From contig CM060064.1 in assembly GCA_030533445.1 (NCBI GenBank), forward strand, positions 40,331,787 to 40,395,786: a stretch of 64,000 nt of DNA, in the 5' to 3' direction. The position numbers and the translations under genes are program-made. Source of the DNA: Cyprinodon diabolis (taxonomy: Eukaryota > Chordata > Actinopteri > Cyprinodontiformes > Cyprinodontidae). Below, one piece after another: positions 47,427 to 58,429 of the stretch (position 1 is the first letter of the stretch; each line of letters begins with the position of its first letter). The notes under the pieces were generated by a model, which saw nothing but the letters and a program-made list of their open reading frames with translations, made no database searches and was not told where the DNA came from.

Positions 47427-48296
47427 TGTTAATATGGGCGTCTTTACTTTCGACTTCCACCACATGCATCCTCATATGAAGATTTCTGTCAAAGTCATTT
47501 GATGCAATGACCTTGAACTTCCTAGAGAGGAAAACAACCTTTTGATAATTCCACTACTGCATATGTGCTAATGGTAAAGTCGCTTGAGGCATTTGTTTAA
47601 AAAACAGATCAATAAATATGCTTAAATGATTCAAATCAAATTGACATTTTAATTTTGGATTCTTTTTCTTGTCAAAAGTATAATAATTATGAGTGAGAAA
47701 ACTAATTACATTTATATTTCGGTGGACACAGATGTATTTCTTTACCATTATGTTTTTGTGCTGGGTTTAACAATGCATTTACATTTCATTCCATAGTTCA
47801 CTAAAACAATTTCACACTCACATCATCCTCAGATTTTTGTTTTTTGGTTAAGGTGAAGCAGCCTGGCCTTAGACACATGTCAAAAAGGAGGCTGTTGGTA
47901 CAAAAATAAATAAGACATATTTCAGACAAACATGGTTGCTTCTTTCTCACAGTTTGCTACAGACTCTTAAGGCGGATCAATGTTGCATTATAGCTGTGAA
48001 CCTGAACTCCTCCATGTGTCCTTCCACATTTCCAAACACAAATAAGTTGTACATGTAATATTTACATTTGCAGATGACAAAAAATATCATTTGGAAAAGG
48101 ACAAAAGATGGCAGCTGTGGTCATGTCTCTAGTGTCAGTCCATAGGTGTTGATAAATATGCGTTTTGGATTTCTTGTATCTTCCTGGACCAGTCTCTATC
48201 TGTCTTCCAGTCAGTGTTCCCATTTCCTAGCTGACTGGGCTGGATAAATGCACCCTGAAGATGGTGGTGCCTGAAATCAGGCTGTTAGGGCGTTTC

Positions 48297-48379
48297 TCAG
48301 TCTGAGGGAGTCTCGTCACTCTTGGTTTCTACTGAGAGCTCCTGCATGGAATCTGCAGTCTCCTGAACGCTACTTTCCT
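48297..48379 (-). CDS. ankmy2: ANKMY2 putative last coding exon 10
   Basis: Behind a long pyrimidine tract and CAG acceptor, the frame reads [20 protein letters not shown] then DETPSD and stop. Its phase (2 nt completing a codon) fits a donor at AAAG/GTGATT in exon 9. The acidic, Ser/Glu-rich tail is like that of human ANKMY2. If this exon is skipped, exon 9 reads on to a stop at 50258 (ending TPQKSL). Confidence 0.65.
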
Positions 48380-51300
48380 CTGAAAAAAAAAACCAGAAAC
48401 AGGAGTCAATCAGTGCAGGATACAGTCAGCCAACAACATGTTTCTATTGATGAACTGATTCATCCAGGTGTGTCTGGCCATGGTTACTGAGGTTAGAAAC
48501 AACTGGAGGAATCAGAGAGGAAACAAAGAGCTGCCTTAAGTTAAGGAAGTATTGGAGTTGTGCATATAGCCAATTTCTGTCAATAATATCCGTTGCTGCA
48601 ATTACCTGTGACAAAGTATCTCTATTAGTCTCCGTAAGATGAAATTCTTCTTGGACACAAACCATATTATTCACTCACCTGAGTGAAGTTGGCCCCCCCA
48701 CCCTCTTCAAATCAGACAAAATTAGTGTCAAACGTTTGTGCTACATTTGTGCTGGTTTGTGCAGCAAAAGTGCTGCTTTGGCTTTAAAGATATTAATGAA
48801 AATGTAAAGGTCAAAAGGTCAACCAGCCCCCCCCACATTCTTCAAATTAGACAAAATTGGTGTCAAACGTTTGTGCAGCAAAAATCTTCGTTTGTGCCGC
48901 TATCATTACTTTACAGTGTAAAATTATATAATCATAGGTTAGCAACTTATAATTTATATGAAATTCAGAGTTTCACAATGAACTAATGTTCACTGACCTT
49001 TGATGACTTCTACAAACAATGATTAATATCATTAAAATGATAGCAGTACAAAAATGTATATACTTCAAAATATGCAGTTTTGAATTTTTAATATATTTAT
49101 TTTAAATATTTTATATTTAAAATTAACTTTAAAATTTTATATTTTGTATGGCAAAAATTTTCATTTGTACTGCTATCATTTTAATGATAATAATAAATTT
49201 GTTGAGGTCATCAAAGGTCAGTTAACATCTGTTTTTGCTGCACAAACCAGCACAAACGTTTGACATTAATTTTGTCTGATTTGAAGAAAGTGGGGGGGCC
49301 AACTTCCCTCAGGTTATTCACCTAACTAATACAACCTAATCCCAACTCCTGCAGGGCTGTTTAGTCTGATATTTGTATGCATCATTTAGCATTACTAAAG
49401 GTAATAAAATAAACTAGTGTGCAGATTATTTAGAGTAAAAGTGTCATGTGGTTTAAACTGTTTGGTTCCAACCACAATGGGATTTTAGAAAAATAACCTG
49501 TAGTGCAGGAACAACAAAAAAGAAATTATGATAAATGGCAGGCAAAAGTCAAATAACTAATAATAAAAAAAAGTGCTTATCTTTGTTCTTTAAGCATACG
49601 TTTGTTTTAGAGAAGTTTCCACGGGTCCTTCCTCATCTGTGTGCCAATCTGGTGCCAAGAACCATCATTTTTTAACAATATAGTAATAGTAGTATATTAT
49701 TAGTAATCATTTCTACATGGTTAAAATATATTGATGTAAAATGCATAATCTTATCGTATCAGTGTGTGTTTCATTACTATATTGAACAATATTTAGGCAG
49801 CAGAGACCAAAGTAAAGACTTGTGGGATAAAAGACCAAAGGCACAATGTTGCAAGGCTGATGTTTAGGTTTGACTTGCAGGCAAAGGATCAGAGCACTTG
49901 CATTCCTTTATTTAACAACCATGTATGTGTCCCGAGGTATATAAACATTAAAATGTCAGGATATTCTCAAAATGTATTCTAGGTTGCAGTTGGGTTGTCA
50001 TCAGAATAGCAGGAACTAAAATACAACAGAGGAACTAAGAAACAGACTAAGAAAAAGTTAAGACCTCACATTAATATGCTGTGGTGGGTGTGAAAGACGG
50101 CTGACCAGAAATTAAAAACTGAAGCAACAATTTAAAGACAGTTTAACCAAATGTTCTGAACACTGAAGTATAGATGTAAATAATAAGGGTTGGAAGATCA
50201 GATGGGTTTTATTAAATCTCTAGATCAGATTTAGTTTTACAAACCAAAATACACAACCTATAAACTTTTTTGGGGGGTTTTCTGGTTGCTGGATGAATCA
50301 CCTTTGCTCTGCTGCATCCTCAATCTGGCCGCTTCAGCCTCCTGCTTTTCTCGCTCCTCTTGGAGCTTCTTACAAACTTTCTTGTGGGTGAACCAATGCA
50401 TTTTCTGGCATGCTTGGCCACAGTAGATAACCTGGATGATGGAAAAAAGAGCCAAGTGACTGCTTTTATAGCTTATCTTGACATTCGGTTATTGTGTACA
50501 AAGATATCATGTCCGAGTTTGGCTCCTAATTGTTCAGAATGACAGCCAACGACGGTCCAGAAATAAATACTTAATTTAAATGTCGTCACAATTTATTCCT
50601 GTAGTTTTGACACTCACCATTTTACAGATGGAGCATCTTTTCTCGGCTCCCTTTTCTCCACAGGTGGTACAGAACTCTGCGTCCATGAAGCCAACCTGAC
50701 CCGTGATAGCCTGAGTCAGCACTGACAGAGCTGTCGGGTCGTTTCCCTGACGTATCATCAAGGACAAGAAAACCGATCAGACCTGCTAAAATTCAGTTGT
50801 CTGTTTTCCAAGTCACTGAGTTTAGTTGGAGTTTAATCTACAAAATGTTCCTCTTCACTTCCAAATCCTGTGATTTGTGAGGGAGGGAAATGTTTGGAAT
50901 GAATGCCTTCAATGTAAAACTTACAATGTCCACCGGAGCGATACTCCGCACTAGCTGCTGCAGCAGCGTGGCGTCGCAGTACGGGAACTTGCGTATACAC
51001 TCGCGGATGAACTTTTCCTGAAAGACTGGGAAACCATCGCTGTCCCGACCTTTCAGCAAACTGGAAAACACAAAAAAACAGAAATACCAAAAACGCGCTG
51101 AATAACAGGACAAGATTCAGAGTTAAAATGATCTTTGGGGAAGAAAACAAGCCAGAGATCCAGTTTCTAGGAACCACCATTTCTCTGAACCCAGCAATGC
51201 CCTCACACAGCAACCCTGCTTTACACAAGCAAATATTCCAACCTCTTTATGAGGCCGTCCAGCTTATCCTCACGGTCTTTAAGGAAGGAGGCACACTTCC

Positions 51301-54300
51301 CCAGCACGCAGCTAATGTAGTGCATCTTCATCGCCAGAACCTCGTTCATGTCCTGCTGCTTGATGCACTTCTCACAGATGAGCTCCATCACTCTTCTGCT
51401 TTTGTCCAGAGCCTCCACCTCTGCCAGCAACGGGTTTTCCTTCACCAGCATCACCAACTAGAACAAAAAACCAACCACAAATTCCAGTTGATGATTTACT
51501 TTTACACAGTTTAGACAGGAACAGTACTAATAAAATGCAGAGAATAAAGGGCAAAAAGTGATCCCTCATCTTCAGTTTAATCTTTTTGGTTTGGACTGTT
51601 TAATTTAAGCAATTAACAGATACACAGGGGAAGAAAATCAGATCAACAAACTTTTTAAGTACCGTGATTTGTACATGTACAAGCCGCACCAGACTATAAG
51701 CTGCACGTTTTTTATGTTTAATTACCATATGGTTTGTGCACAGAGAGGATTGTCGGGAAAGAGGCAACTGTTTGGGGAAGCTCCTATTTCTTAACATTTC
51801 AACACAACACCGTGCAGCGGTTCTATTTCCTTTGTTTACTGCCAAATTGACTGCCTTTTACTTAAAAGCTGCATCATATGCATTTCAACGCTTGTTTTCC
51901 ATAATGAGGGTGTCACACAAACTGTCTTGCGCTCGCAATGTCCGTCTTTCTCGGAGTCTGCTTCCGGAGGATGTCCGCATTCCCGCGCGCGCGACTACTT
52001 GTGTGTTGAAGCAAATGTGACGTCAACATGGTGGATGGTAAAATCCATAGATTTAGGTACCGTATTACCCTAGTGGCCGTTAGCTGTAAAAGTCCATAGA
52101 TAAGCCGCATTGTTATATAAGCCGCAAGGTCGAAAAATGGTTAAAAAATGGGGAAAAAGTCGCAGCTTATAGTCCAAAAATTACGGTAGTTATAGATTAA
52201 CTGTGCGATTAAATAAATTAAATAAATAAATAAAATCCTTTTATTTGTTTTTAATAATGAAATTTGTTGAGGGTGTGGCTATAAATCCCAAAAAAGATTC
52301 AATAATACTTACTTTAATAAAAAAGAATAAGCAAATAAAATAAAAAGTTGAACAGACTATTTTTAAAAGCTTTTTTTTCTCCAATGTCATAAGACGTCAT
52401 TGTTTAAGCTGGTCACTATAGATTACTATTACCTAAAGAAAAAACAATAGTGAGCTGGAAATCCAGATTAGATTTACAAATAATCTGCATAGACTCTTAA
52501 AACAACAATGCACATTAAAATACATTTGGATCTGAACAAACCAAACTGTCTTTTGATTTCTTGGAGACATAGTTACAGTATATACATGAACATACGACTC
52601 GTTTGCTGATTTATGTAAGAGAAATCCTGTTTATTAAAAAATGGTGTGATTTGAAACAGTCCAGGGAATCCCAGTGAGGACAAACCAACTGTACACAGAA
52701 ACCTTTTGCTTTCTTGATTCAAGTAGTAGATATTTTCTTCAGCCTGTCTTTTTCCTCTCCTAGACATAGCTATGGGTTCATTAGACAATTACAGACTACT
52801 TACAGATTTTGTCTATTGCGTAAATATTTTCCTTCAGATGTTGCAATTCGTGCTGCTCAGTGGGTAGCACTGCTGCCTTGCAGCAAGAAATGTTCCGGGT
52901 TCAATTCCTGGCCTGGGGTCTTTCTGCATGGAGTTTGCATTTTCTCCCTGAGCATTCGTGGGTTCTCTCAGGGTACTCCGTCTTCCTCCCACAGTCCAAA
53001 AACATGACTGTTAGGTTAATTGGCTTCTCTAAATTATCGTTAGGTGTGAGTGTGTGAATGGTTGTTTGTCCTGTTTGTCTCCGTGTTGCCCTGCGATGGA
53101 CTGGTGATCTTTTCAGGGAGAACCGCGCCTCTGCCCATAAACAGCTGGAGATAGGCACCAGCACCCCTCGTGACCCCGCTTGGAATAAGTGTGACGGAAA
53201 ATGGATGGATGGATGTTGTAATTCTCTCTGAGAATTAGATTTCAACTGTTTGGTTTCACAAAGCTTTTAAATAGTCTGTACTGTGACATCAGGACTGTGA
53301 AAATACGCTAATTATCTAAGTCTTACTTTCACAGGGTTCAGGTTGGTGCTCATGATGACCTTGTGCAGTGGTCCAGCCAGTTTGGGCGGCAGCTTTGGTT
53401 CCTTCTCCAAACCCTGTGGCTTAGTGTAGTAATCCAGCCTGGCTCGAGAAAAGTAGTTGTTGATTACAGTGACACAATCGTGCTGACCTAAGGAGGAAAA
53501 GAGCAGAATAGCTTAAGTGTTAAAGGTATAGTGGAGGGTTTTCGTGAATTTCAAGTCCTCTCCACCTTTAAAAGAAAAAAAAAATGCACATGCACACACA
53601 ACCTGTACCCGCTCCCGAGAGCGAACGCCTATTTATCGTGTGTGAAGGCGTTTACGAGCCCATTTCTCCTCGTGCTTTTAAGTGAAAATGGGGACGAGCA
53701 CATAGTATGGCCTTACGTAAACATATTACCAGAACGATTAACAATTAGGAGGTCCACTTATTATGATGTATGCCTGGAAACAAACATTCTCCAGTATACC
53801 TTTAAGACTGCCAAGGTAAAGCGTAAACCAAAGAACAAGATGCTAACTGGGCATAAAAAAGACAAATTTATCGAGAAAAAAAGTTGTAATTTAAGAAAAA
53901 AAGGAAATTAAATTGTGTTGTTATCCCGTATTCTATGTTTTTACAATCCAATTATATCAAATAATACAATAAAAATGTCTTATCTTCTGAAATGATTGAC
54001 TAAAAGCCTTTATTAAAACCTAGCATATCTATGTTCCTAATGTTTCAGTCTGTTGTGTTAAAATAACTCTTGGCCTCATATTATAACGACATTGAACCAG
54101 TATTTTGAATTTGTTTTCTCTACTCCTCCAAAATCTTCTTTAAGATTTTGTAAGTTTCAGAAAAAAGGAAGGAGAAGAAATGGCATCACAACATACCAAC
54201 GAAAGCTGCCATCTGAGCGGCAGTCCGTCCAACAGAGTTGGTCACATCCGTTTCTGCCCCGGCATCCAACATCATCCAGGTGATGTCAGTCTTTCCTATA

Positions 54301-57212
54301 AACAAAATAAAAATTCAATTAGGTAATATTTCGTCTTAGCATATATAGGAAATGAAACTTATGCATGTACATATTTAATGTTTTAACAAAAAAAGATAGA
54401 TGTGGTTGAATGCTGGCATATGCATGGTATTAAGGCTGATTTATACTTCGAAACCAGGTTGTCTGCGTAGGCGTCATAGTGAACGCAGAGACGTCCCCGC
54501 CCCCTTCCACAGACTCTCTGCTGCACCTCTCCCAAATTGTAGGTGACCGCAGACAGGCCTCTGATTGGTCAAATCTACATCCAATCAACAGTATGCATAT
54601 TTCCTGTTTGGTACCTTACCAGCTTGTTTTGTTTGTATGACCGCCATTATGGAAAACAACTTGTGAAGTTGGACCAGCTAGAAGAACGGGATGGCAAGAA
54701 CGCTGGGACCCTTTTTCCACCTGGATCGCCACTCATTTTCACCCTCATGTCACTCTAATGTCGCACAAATTTGCCCCAAATTCCTCACCGCCTCGGCCGT
54801 ATCTAGACCCACAGCTAGTTCATGAATGTCCCTCTTGCGTTGTGGCGTGATATAACATAGCGCAGACCATGCTTCAGAATTGAGCGCAGGAGTATAACCA
54901 GCCCTTTAATCTGGACTCGGACTGTTAAAAGGTACAGTGGAGGAATTTGTTAAATGAAACCTATTTAATGCGTGTGAGAGCATACAGGAGCCCATTTCTC
55001 CTTGTGCACGCTCTGTTTAAAAGTTGCTCATACAAGCTTACCTTCCAAAGGATTTGTAATTTTTTCCACTATGTCAGACTCACCACCTGCAAGTGAAAAT
55101 GGGGACGAGCACGTAGAACGGCCTTACATATCACCAGAATGATTGACAATTAGGAGGGCCACTTATTTTGATGACCCACTCAGAAAAAGAACATCCTCTA
55201 CTATACCTTTAACTGTCCATTAGATTGACAGCCAGCAGTAATGAACTGTCTGTTGCGGCTGGCTGTGGAAAGGGGCGATCTGCAGTGCTGACCTGAAGCA
55301 AAAAACGTTTGAGTCAACGAAGTGTGGGTTCTGCAGAGACATTAGCCCTTCTACTGACACTGGACCAGCACAAGTCCTGGATGGAGGGGATATCAATCTG
55401 ATGCTTATCCCTGCAGATCTCACTGATTGTTGTTGTTTAAACCTTTCCTCTTTTCCGAATAAGCCAAGCTAGAGTAATGAATGAACCTGGACACTCACCT
55501 GACAGTCCAGCAAACATGAGTGCCGTGTAGCCATGTTCATGTTCATTACAGTTTACGTCAGCGCCATGTTGGAGGAGCAACTTGCACATGTCTGCCTTCC
55601 CTTTATAGGCAGCGTGCATGAGAGGTGTCATCCCATACTGCAGATTAGACAAAAACAAATCTGGGATTAATGATCAAACTAATGATTACAAAATATTATA
55701 TTCATTGACAAATTACACTTGATATATTTTCAGCACTATGTACAGCGTTATGACTGTTCAGTATACAAACTTCAATTTAAGGCAAGGAGCAAATTAATTC
55801 TACATTGATAATCACTATTTTCTAAATAGTTTTAAAGAATAGTTAAAATAAAGATATGTTAAGATGACAAGATTAGACCATCAAGAGTTGAAAAATGCAG
55901 CAAAAAGCTTTTTCTTTAAGCAAAATAATTCACTTCAAACTCATTTTTGAAGGGAAAGAAAAACTGTCAAGCTCATCATATTGACAGTAATACGTAACAT
56001 TTGTTTTTCTTTTTTCTTTTAAATAATCAACCCCATGATATCCAAAATAGCATTACAAAAGTTTTTATATTGTATACAATCAATGTACATGTGCTTGTTT
56101 TTTTCCCCTGTTTTACTGTTCATTTTACAACCATTTCTATGAAAGCCTGCTTCAAAATAAGGTGTTTATAACTATATATGTATTTCATAATTATATTGCT
56201 GAGTAAAATGTCCACAACAGGTTTTTATTAATTACTGAAACTACACCCATCTTAAGAACTCTGATCAGTTTATAACCCTGATCCGAGGATAACTACAGAG
56301 AAAAAAAGCAATGGGTAATGGCCTAAAAGACATAAGCTTTGAAATAATAATCAATCAGGATGAAAGAAGTATTATTAAATTTTTTTTTTTTTATCCTTAA
56401 CAATACATTTGGTTTAAATAATTTTAGGTTTCTCTCAGTTATACAACACATGATCATCAGATATATGCTCAGACTTTTAAATAATTGTTTCATTTCTATT
56501 TATTTTACAACTAAACATATGTTTTAAAGATGTCCTTTTTCCTTCACTTGTCCACATTAATTTACAACTATGAACCACATATTAAACACTGGCTCACTTA
56601 ACAAATAGCTAATATATACATTTTTTAAAGAAAATAGTCTTAATACAACAACATTTAAAATTCTATTAAACTGGCTAAGTGAAAATGTAATTGCAAATAA
56701 TTATGAACCTCATTGGCCTGTTTATTTCTATAAATACCTCATCCAGGCAGTTAACTCGAACATCCTTACAGCCTAGCAGCCTGGAGGCTTCCTGAACATT
56801 ACCTAAAAAGGAGAAAAGCTGTTTTATTACTGTTATTTCACTACATTGGTAGTTCTGCAGATCTTAGTTTCACCAGAGCAGACAAAACAACTTCATAAAC
56901 CTATTTAATAACAGCTACACCTAAAATGCCATGTTCTAAGTTACTCATCTTTCAAGTTAGTATCATTGAGAAGGTGGGAAAAATGCATTCATTCATTTTT
57001 ATTCAGCAGAGATTATTGTTAGACCACAGTTTGGAAACATGTGCTTTCACAGTGGTTAAACTGGGAAGCCGTGTAGAAGCATAACGTATGTATCTGTGTC
57101 CTACAAGCTAACAGGCAGGGATTAGCATTAGCCGAGGAGGCTTACCTGCAGAAATAACTTGAAACAATTCCTTTTCGCTCGGGGACAAGTCTCCTTTCTT
57201 TGGTGTGGACAT
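48297..57212 (-). CDS. ankmy2: ANKMY2, ankyrin repeat and MYND domain protein 2
   Basis: Ten coding exons in consistent phase predict 407 aa: 57146-57212, 56738-56802, 55499-55637, 54197-54295, 53327-53487, 51243-51457, 50925-51060, 50618-50746, 50302-50431 and 48297-48379. Ankyrin repeats lie at ~45-123 ([47 protein letters not shown]). A helical middle follows ([20 protein letters not shown]). The MYND zinc finger holds Cys320, 323, 332, 335, 341, 345, His353 and Cys357, and an acidic tail ends the protein. Blocks match human ANKMY2 throughout. The human protein binds FKBP38 and helps adenylyl cyclases reach cilia, thereby tuning Hedgehog signalling. The start [16 protein letters not shown] is the first Met before the conserved N-terminus. 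Introns carry MITEs, a SINE and a foldback element. Confidence 0.95.
48677..49314. mobile_element. Foldback-type MITE in ANKMY2 intron 9
   Basis: A 638 bp element whose two halves are inverted copies over most of their length: ACCTGAGTGAAGTTGGCCCC at the left and ACCTGAGGGAAGTTGGCCCC read inwards from the right, then AGACAAAATTA.TGTCAAACGTTTGTGCT, GACCTTTGATGAC and ATCATTAAAATGATAGCAGTAC in both. The flanks TATTCACTC / TATTCACCT suggest an 8-9 bp target duplication. The left arm contains an extra tandem copy of the end unit (48700 and 48820). Confidence 0.8.
50302..50431 (-). CDS. ankmy2: ANKMY2 coding exon 9 (MYND second half)
   Basis: Encodes [20 protein letters not shown], the second zinc-binding half, then a charged coiled segment [19 protein letters not shown]. 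The acceptor is CATCCAG/GTT. An unspliced version runs to TGA/TAG-type stop at 50258. Confidence 0.85.
50618..50746 (-). CDS. ankmy2: ANKMY2 coding exon 8 (MYND first half)
   Basis: Encodes [20 protein letters not shown] and then the first zinc-binding Cys pairs CTTC and CSIC. The donor is ATG/GTGAGT and the acceptor CGTCAG/GGA. Exactly 43 codons. Confidence 0.97.
50925..51060 (-). CDS. ankmy2: ANKMY2 coding exon 7
   Basis: Encodes [20 protein letters not shown] and the [18 protein letters not shown] block that is nearly unchanged in human. The acceptor is TTTTCCAG/T and the donor ATT/GTAAGT. Confidence 0.97.
51243..51457 (-). CDS. ankmy2: ANKMY2 coding exon 6
   Basis: Encodes [20 protein letters not shown] and [20 protein letters not shown]. 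The donor GAG/GTTGGA is weaker than the others; the acceptor is TTCTAG/TTG. Confidence 0.95.
51660..52187. mobile_element. MITE with TACCGTAATTT ends in ANKMY2 intron 5
   Basis: About 528 bp with ends TACCGTGATTT and TACCGTAATTT (read inwards), followed on both sides by GGACTATAAGC or AGACTATAAGC and GCCGC motifs. The frames inside are not conserved genes. This end type is common in fish genomes. The superfamily is not certain (possibly hAT). Confidence 0.65.
52850..53211 (+). mobile_element. tRNA-derived SINE with 13 bp target duplication
   Basis: The head has an A-box-like GGGTAGCACTGCTGCC and a B box GGTTCAATTCC (52898-52908). The body includes CAAAAACATGACTGTTAGGT, and the tail is GGATGGATGGAT. 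It is flanked by GATGTTGCAATTC (52837-52849) and GATGTTGTAATTC (53212-53224), a 13 bp near-perfect duplication that shows LINE-style insertion. In ANKMY2 intron 5, opposite to the gene. Confidence 0.85.
53327..53487 (-). CDS. ankmy2: ANKMY2 coding exon 5
   Basis: Encodes [20 protein letters not shown] and [20 protein letters not shown], matching human. The donor is AAA/GTAAGA. The acceptor CTCCTTAG/G has only a short pyrimidine run because a MITE begins 33 bp upstream. Confidence 0.97.
53525..53801. mobile_element. TTAA-flanked MITE, copy A
   Basis: 277 bp between TTAA (53521-53524) and TTAA (53802-53805). The ends are AGGTATAGTGGAG and AGGTATACTGGAG (read inwards). It shares GTGAAAATGGGGACGAGCAC with copy B at 54929. 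Non-coding. Confidence 0.85.
54197..54295 (-). CDS. ankmy2: ANKMY2 coding exon 4
   Basis: Encodes [20 protein letters not shown] and [11 protein letters not shown], the last ankyrin unit. The acceptor is TTATAG/GA and the donor GTTG/GTATGT. Confidence 0.97.
54434..54904. mobile_element. Harbinger-like MITE in ANKMY2 intron 3
   Basis: Ends GGCTGATTTATACTTCG and GGGCTGGTTATACTCCTG (read inwards), with TAA-containing flanks that would fit a Harbinger 3 bp site. The inside has no gene, although one frame (54543-54758) is open. About 470 bp. Confidence 0.6.
54929..55208. mobile_element. TTAA-flanked MITE, copy B
   Basis: 280 bp between TTAA (54925-54928) and TTAA (55209-55212). Same family and orientation as copy A, with shared blocks GAGCCCATTTCTCC, GAAAATGGGGACGAGCAC and GACAATTAGGAGG. 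Confidence 0.85.
55499..55637 (-). CDS. ankmy2: ANKMY2 coding exon 3
   Basis: Encodes the first clear ankyrin repeats: [29 protein letters not shown] and [15 protein letters not shown]. The acceptor is ATCTGCAG/TAT and the donor TCAG/GTGAGT. Confidence 0.97.
55638..56737. other. ANKMY2 intron 2: nothing recognised
   Basis: A very AT-rich 1.1 kb intron without recognisable repeats or genes. Confidence 0.6.
56738..56802 (-). CDS. ankmy2: ANKMY2 coding exon 2
   Basis: 65 nt encoding [20 protein letters not shown] plus Glu, next to human TVQEAGTLLSSKNVRVNCLD. The acceptor is TTTTTAG/GT and the donor GAG/GTATTT. Confidence 0.95.
57146..57212 (-). CDS. ankmy2: ANKMY2 coding exon 1
   Basis: Encodes [20 protein letters not shown] then SAG. 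Human starts MVHIKKGELTQEEKELLEVI, so the start is well placed. The donor is GCAG/GTAAGC. Confidence 0.95.
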
Positions 57213-57884
57213 GTTGATACTTTATAGATTTAAATAAATTTGAAGTTGCACCAATATATCAAAAAAGCTTTCACTTAAATAACGCAGTTCTTATCCCTAA
57301 TAGTGTGATGCTGCTACTTGAGTTAGCTGTCAAACGGAATGTACCACTTGGAATAAGGGGTGGAAAAGGGCAGGACGGAACACTTAAAGAACTAACTTTA
57401 TTTTCAAAGAACTATTCTTTTTTCAATCATATACTTTATAAACAATAATAGAATACAAGGTAAATCTTAAATATAATATTTTGCTTTACAACAAATGAAA
57501 CATTCTACACAATTATCCCCCCGTGTAGTTGGTAAAAATACTTAGATCCACGGGAGTCTAGAAAGTTCATTCATAACAAAAACGCTTCAAAGGAAGTCAT
57601 GTTATAATACTTTGTCTAATCAGCGAAATTATAATACTTTAAGATGGTCATAATAGTTAGTTTAGCTATGACCTCTTTTATATTAATCAGTTTTAATTGA
57701 TTGTAGAGTGGGTTAACTTGCGCTCTTACGTCTACCGTAATAAAAGCTTATACGCAACATTATTTCCTCATTCAACAGCGCTAAAATCGGGACGTTTCCA
57801 GAGAACGGCTTGATGAGGACATTAGTTATTCTATAAATAAGGCCTCAGGGGTTGTTTTGTTTTTTTGTTTGTTTGTTTTTTTAA
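57213..57884. other. Upstream side of ANKMY2, promoter not resolved
   Basis: Probable 5' UTR and promoter region. No TATA box or CpG-rich island was evident by eye, and no gene recognised. Confidence 0.45.
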
Positions 57885-58389
57885 AGCTACAGTGTGTAAT
57901 AATTACAGGGATATACAGTCAGAAATGTAATATATTATACATAACTATGTTATTTTATCATCATCTACGAGCTCAGCCTCTTAACCTTAATATCTGCGTT
58001 GCCTTAGAATTCGTTATTTATAATTACATAGGAGCGGGTCTCGCAGCCATGGAGGCAGACATCTTTGCGCTACGGCAGCGCAGAGCCAACAAACTAGTGA
58101 TTGCGAGATCGCCAAAATATCACAACGATGTAGAAAAAATAACGGGTATATTTATTATCTTAAGTCTACATGAAATCTATACCCTACACAGACTAATGAA
58201 ATACTATCTGTAAAATTATCTATGTAAACAAACCTCATCACTTGAGAAGGTAGGTGATGCGGACGTCGTGGAAGACATTTTGTCCCGTAACGCTCGCCGT
58301 ACTGTTGGGGGGGAGAAGCGGTGGGGGGGGGATGTTCATGTTGCTGCAGTCTGACCGCTAGATGTCGCTAAAAGTTACACACAGTAGCT
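57885..58389. mobile_element. TTAA-flanked MITE with AGCTACAGTGTGTAA ends
   Basis: 505 bp between TTAA (57881-57884) and TTAA (58390-58393). The ends are AGCTACAGTGTGTAA and AGCTACTGTGTGTAA (read inwards), followed on the right by CTTTTAGCGACATCTAGCGG. Target site and size fit a Kolobok- or piggyBac-type MITE. Different family from copies A and B. Confidence 0.85.
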
Positions 58390-58429
58390 TTAAGTATTAT
58401 TATTATTATTGTTTAATTAAATTAAATTT

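Noticed and set aside
54543..54758. Open frame inside the MITE at 54434-54904
   Set aside because: No domain, and it lies entirely within a non-autonomous element in an intron.
57857..58213. 118 aa plus-strand frame upstream of ANKMY2
   Set aside because: Mostly within the TTAA-flanked MITE at 57885-58389; no splice or protein support.
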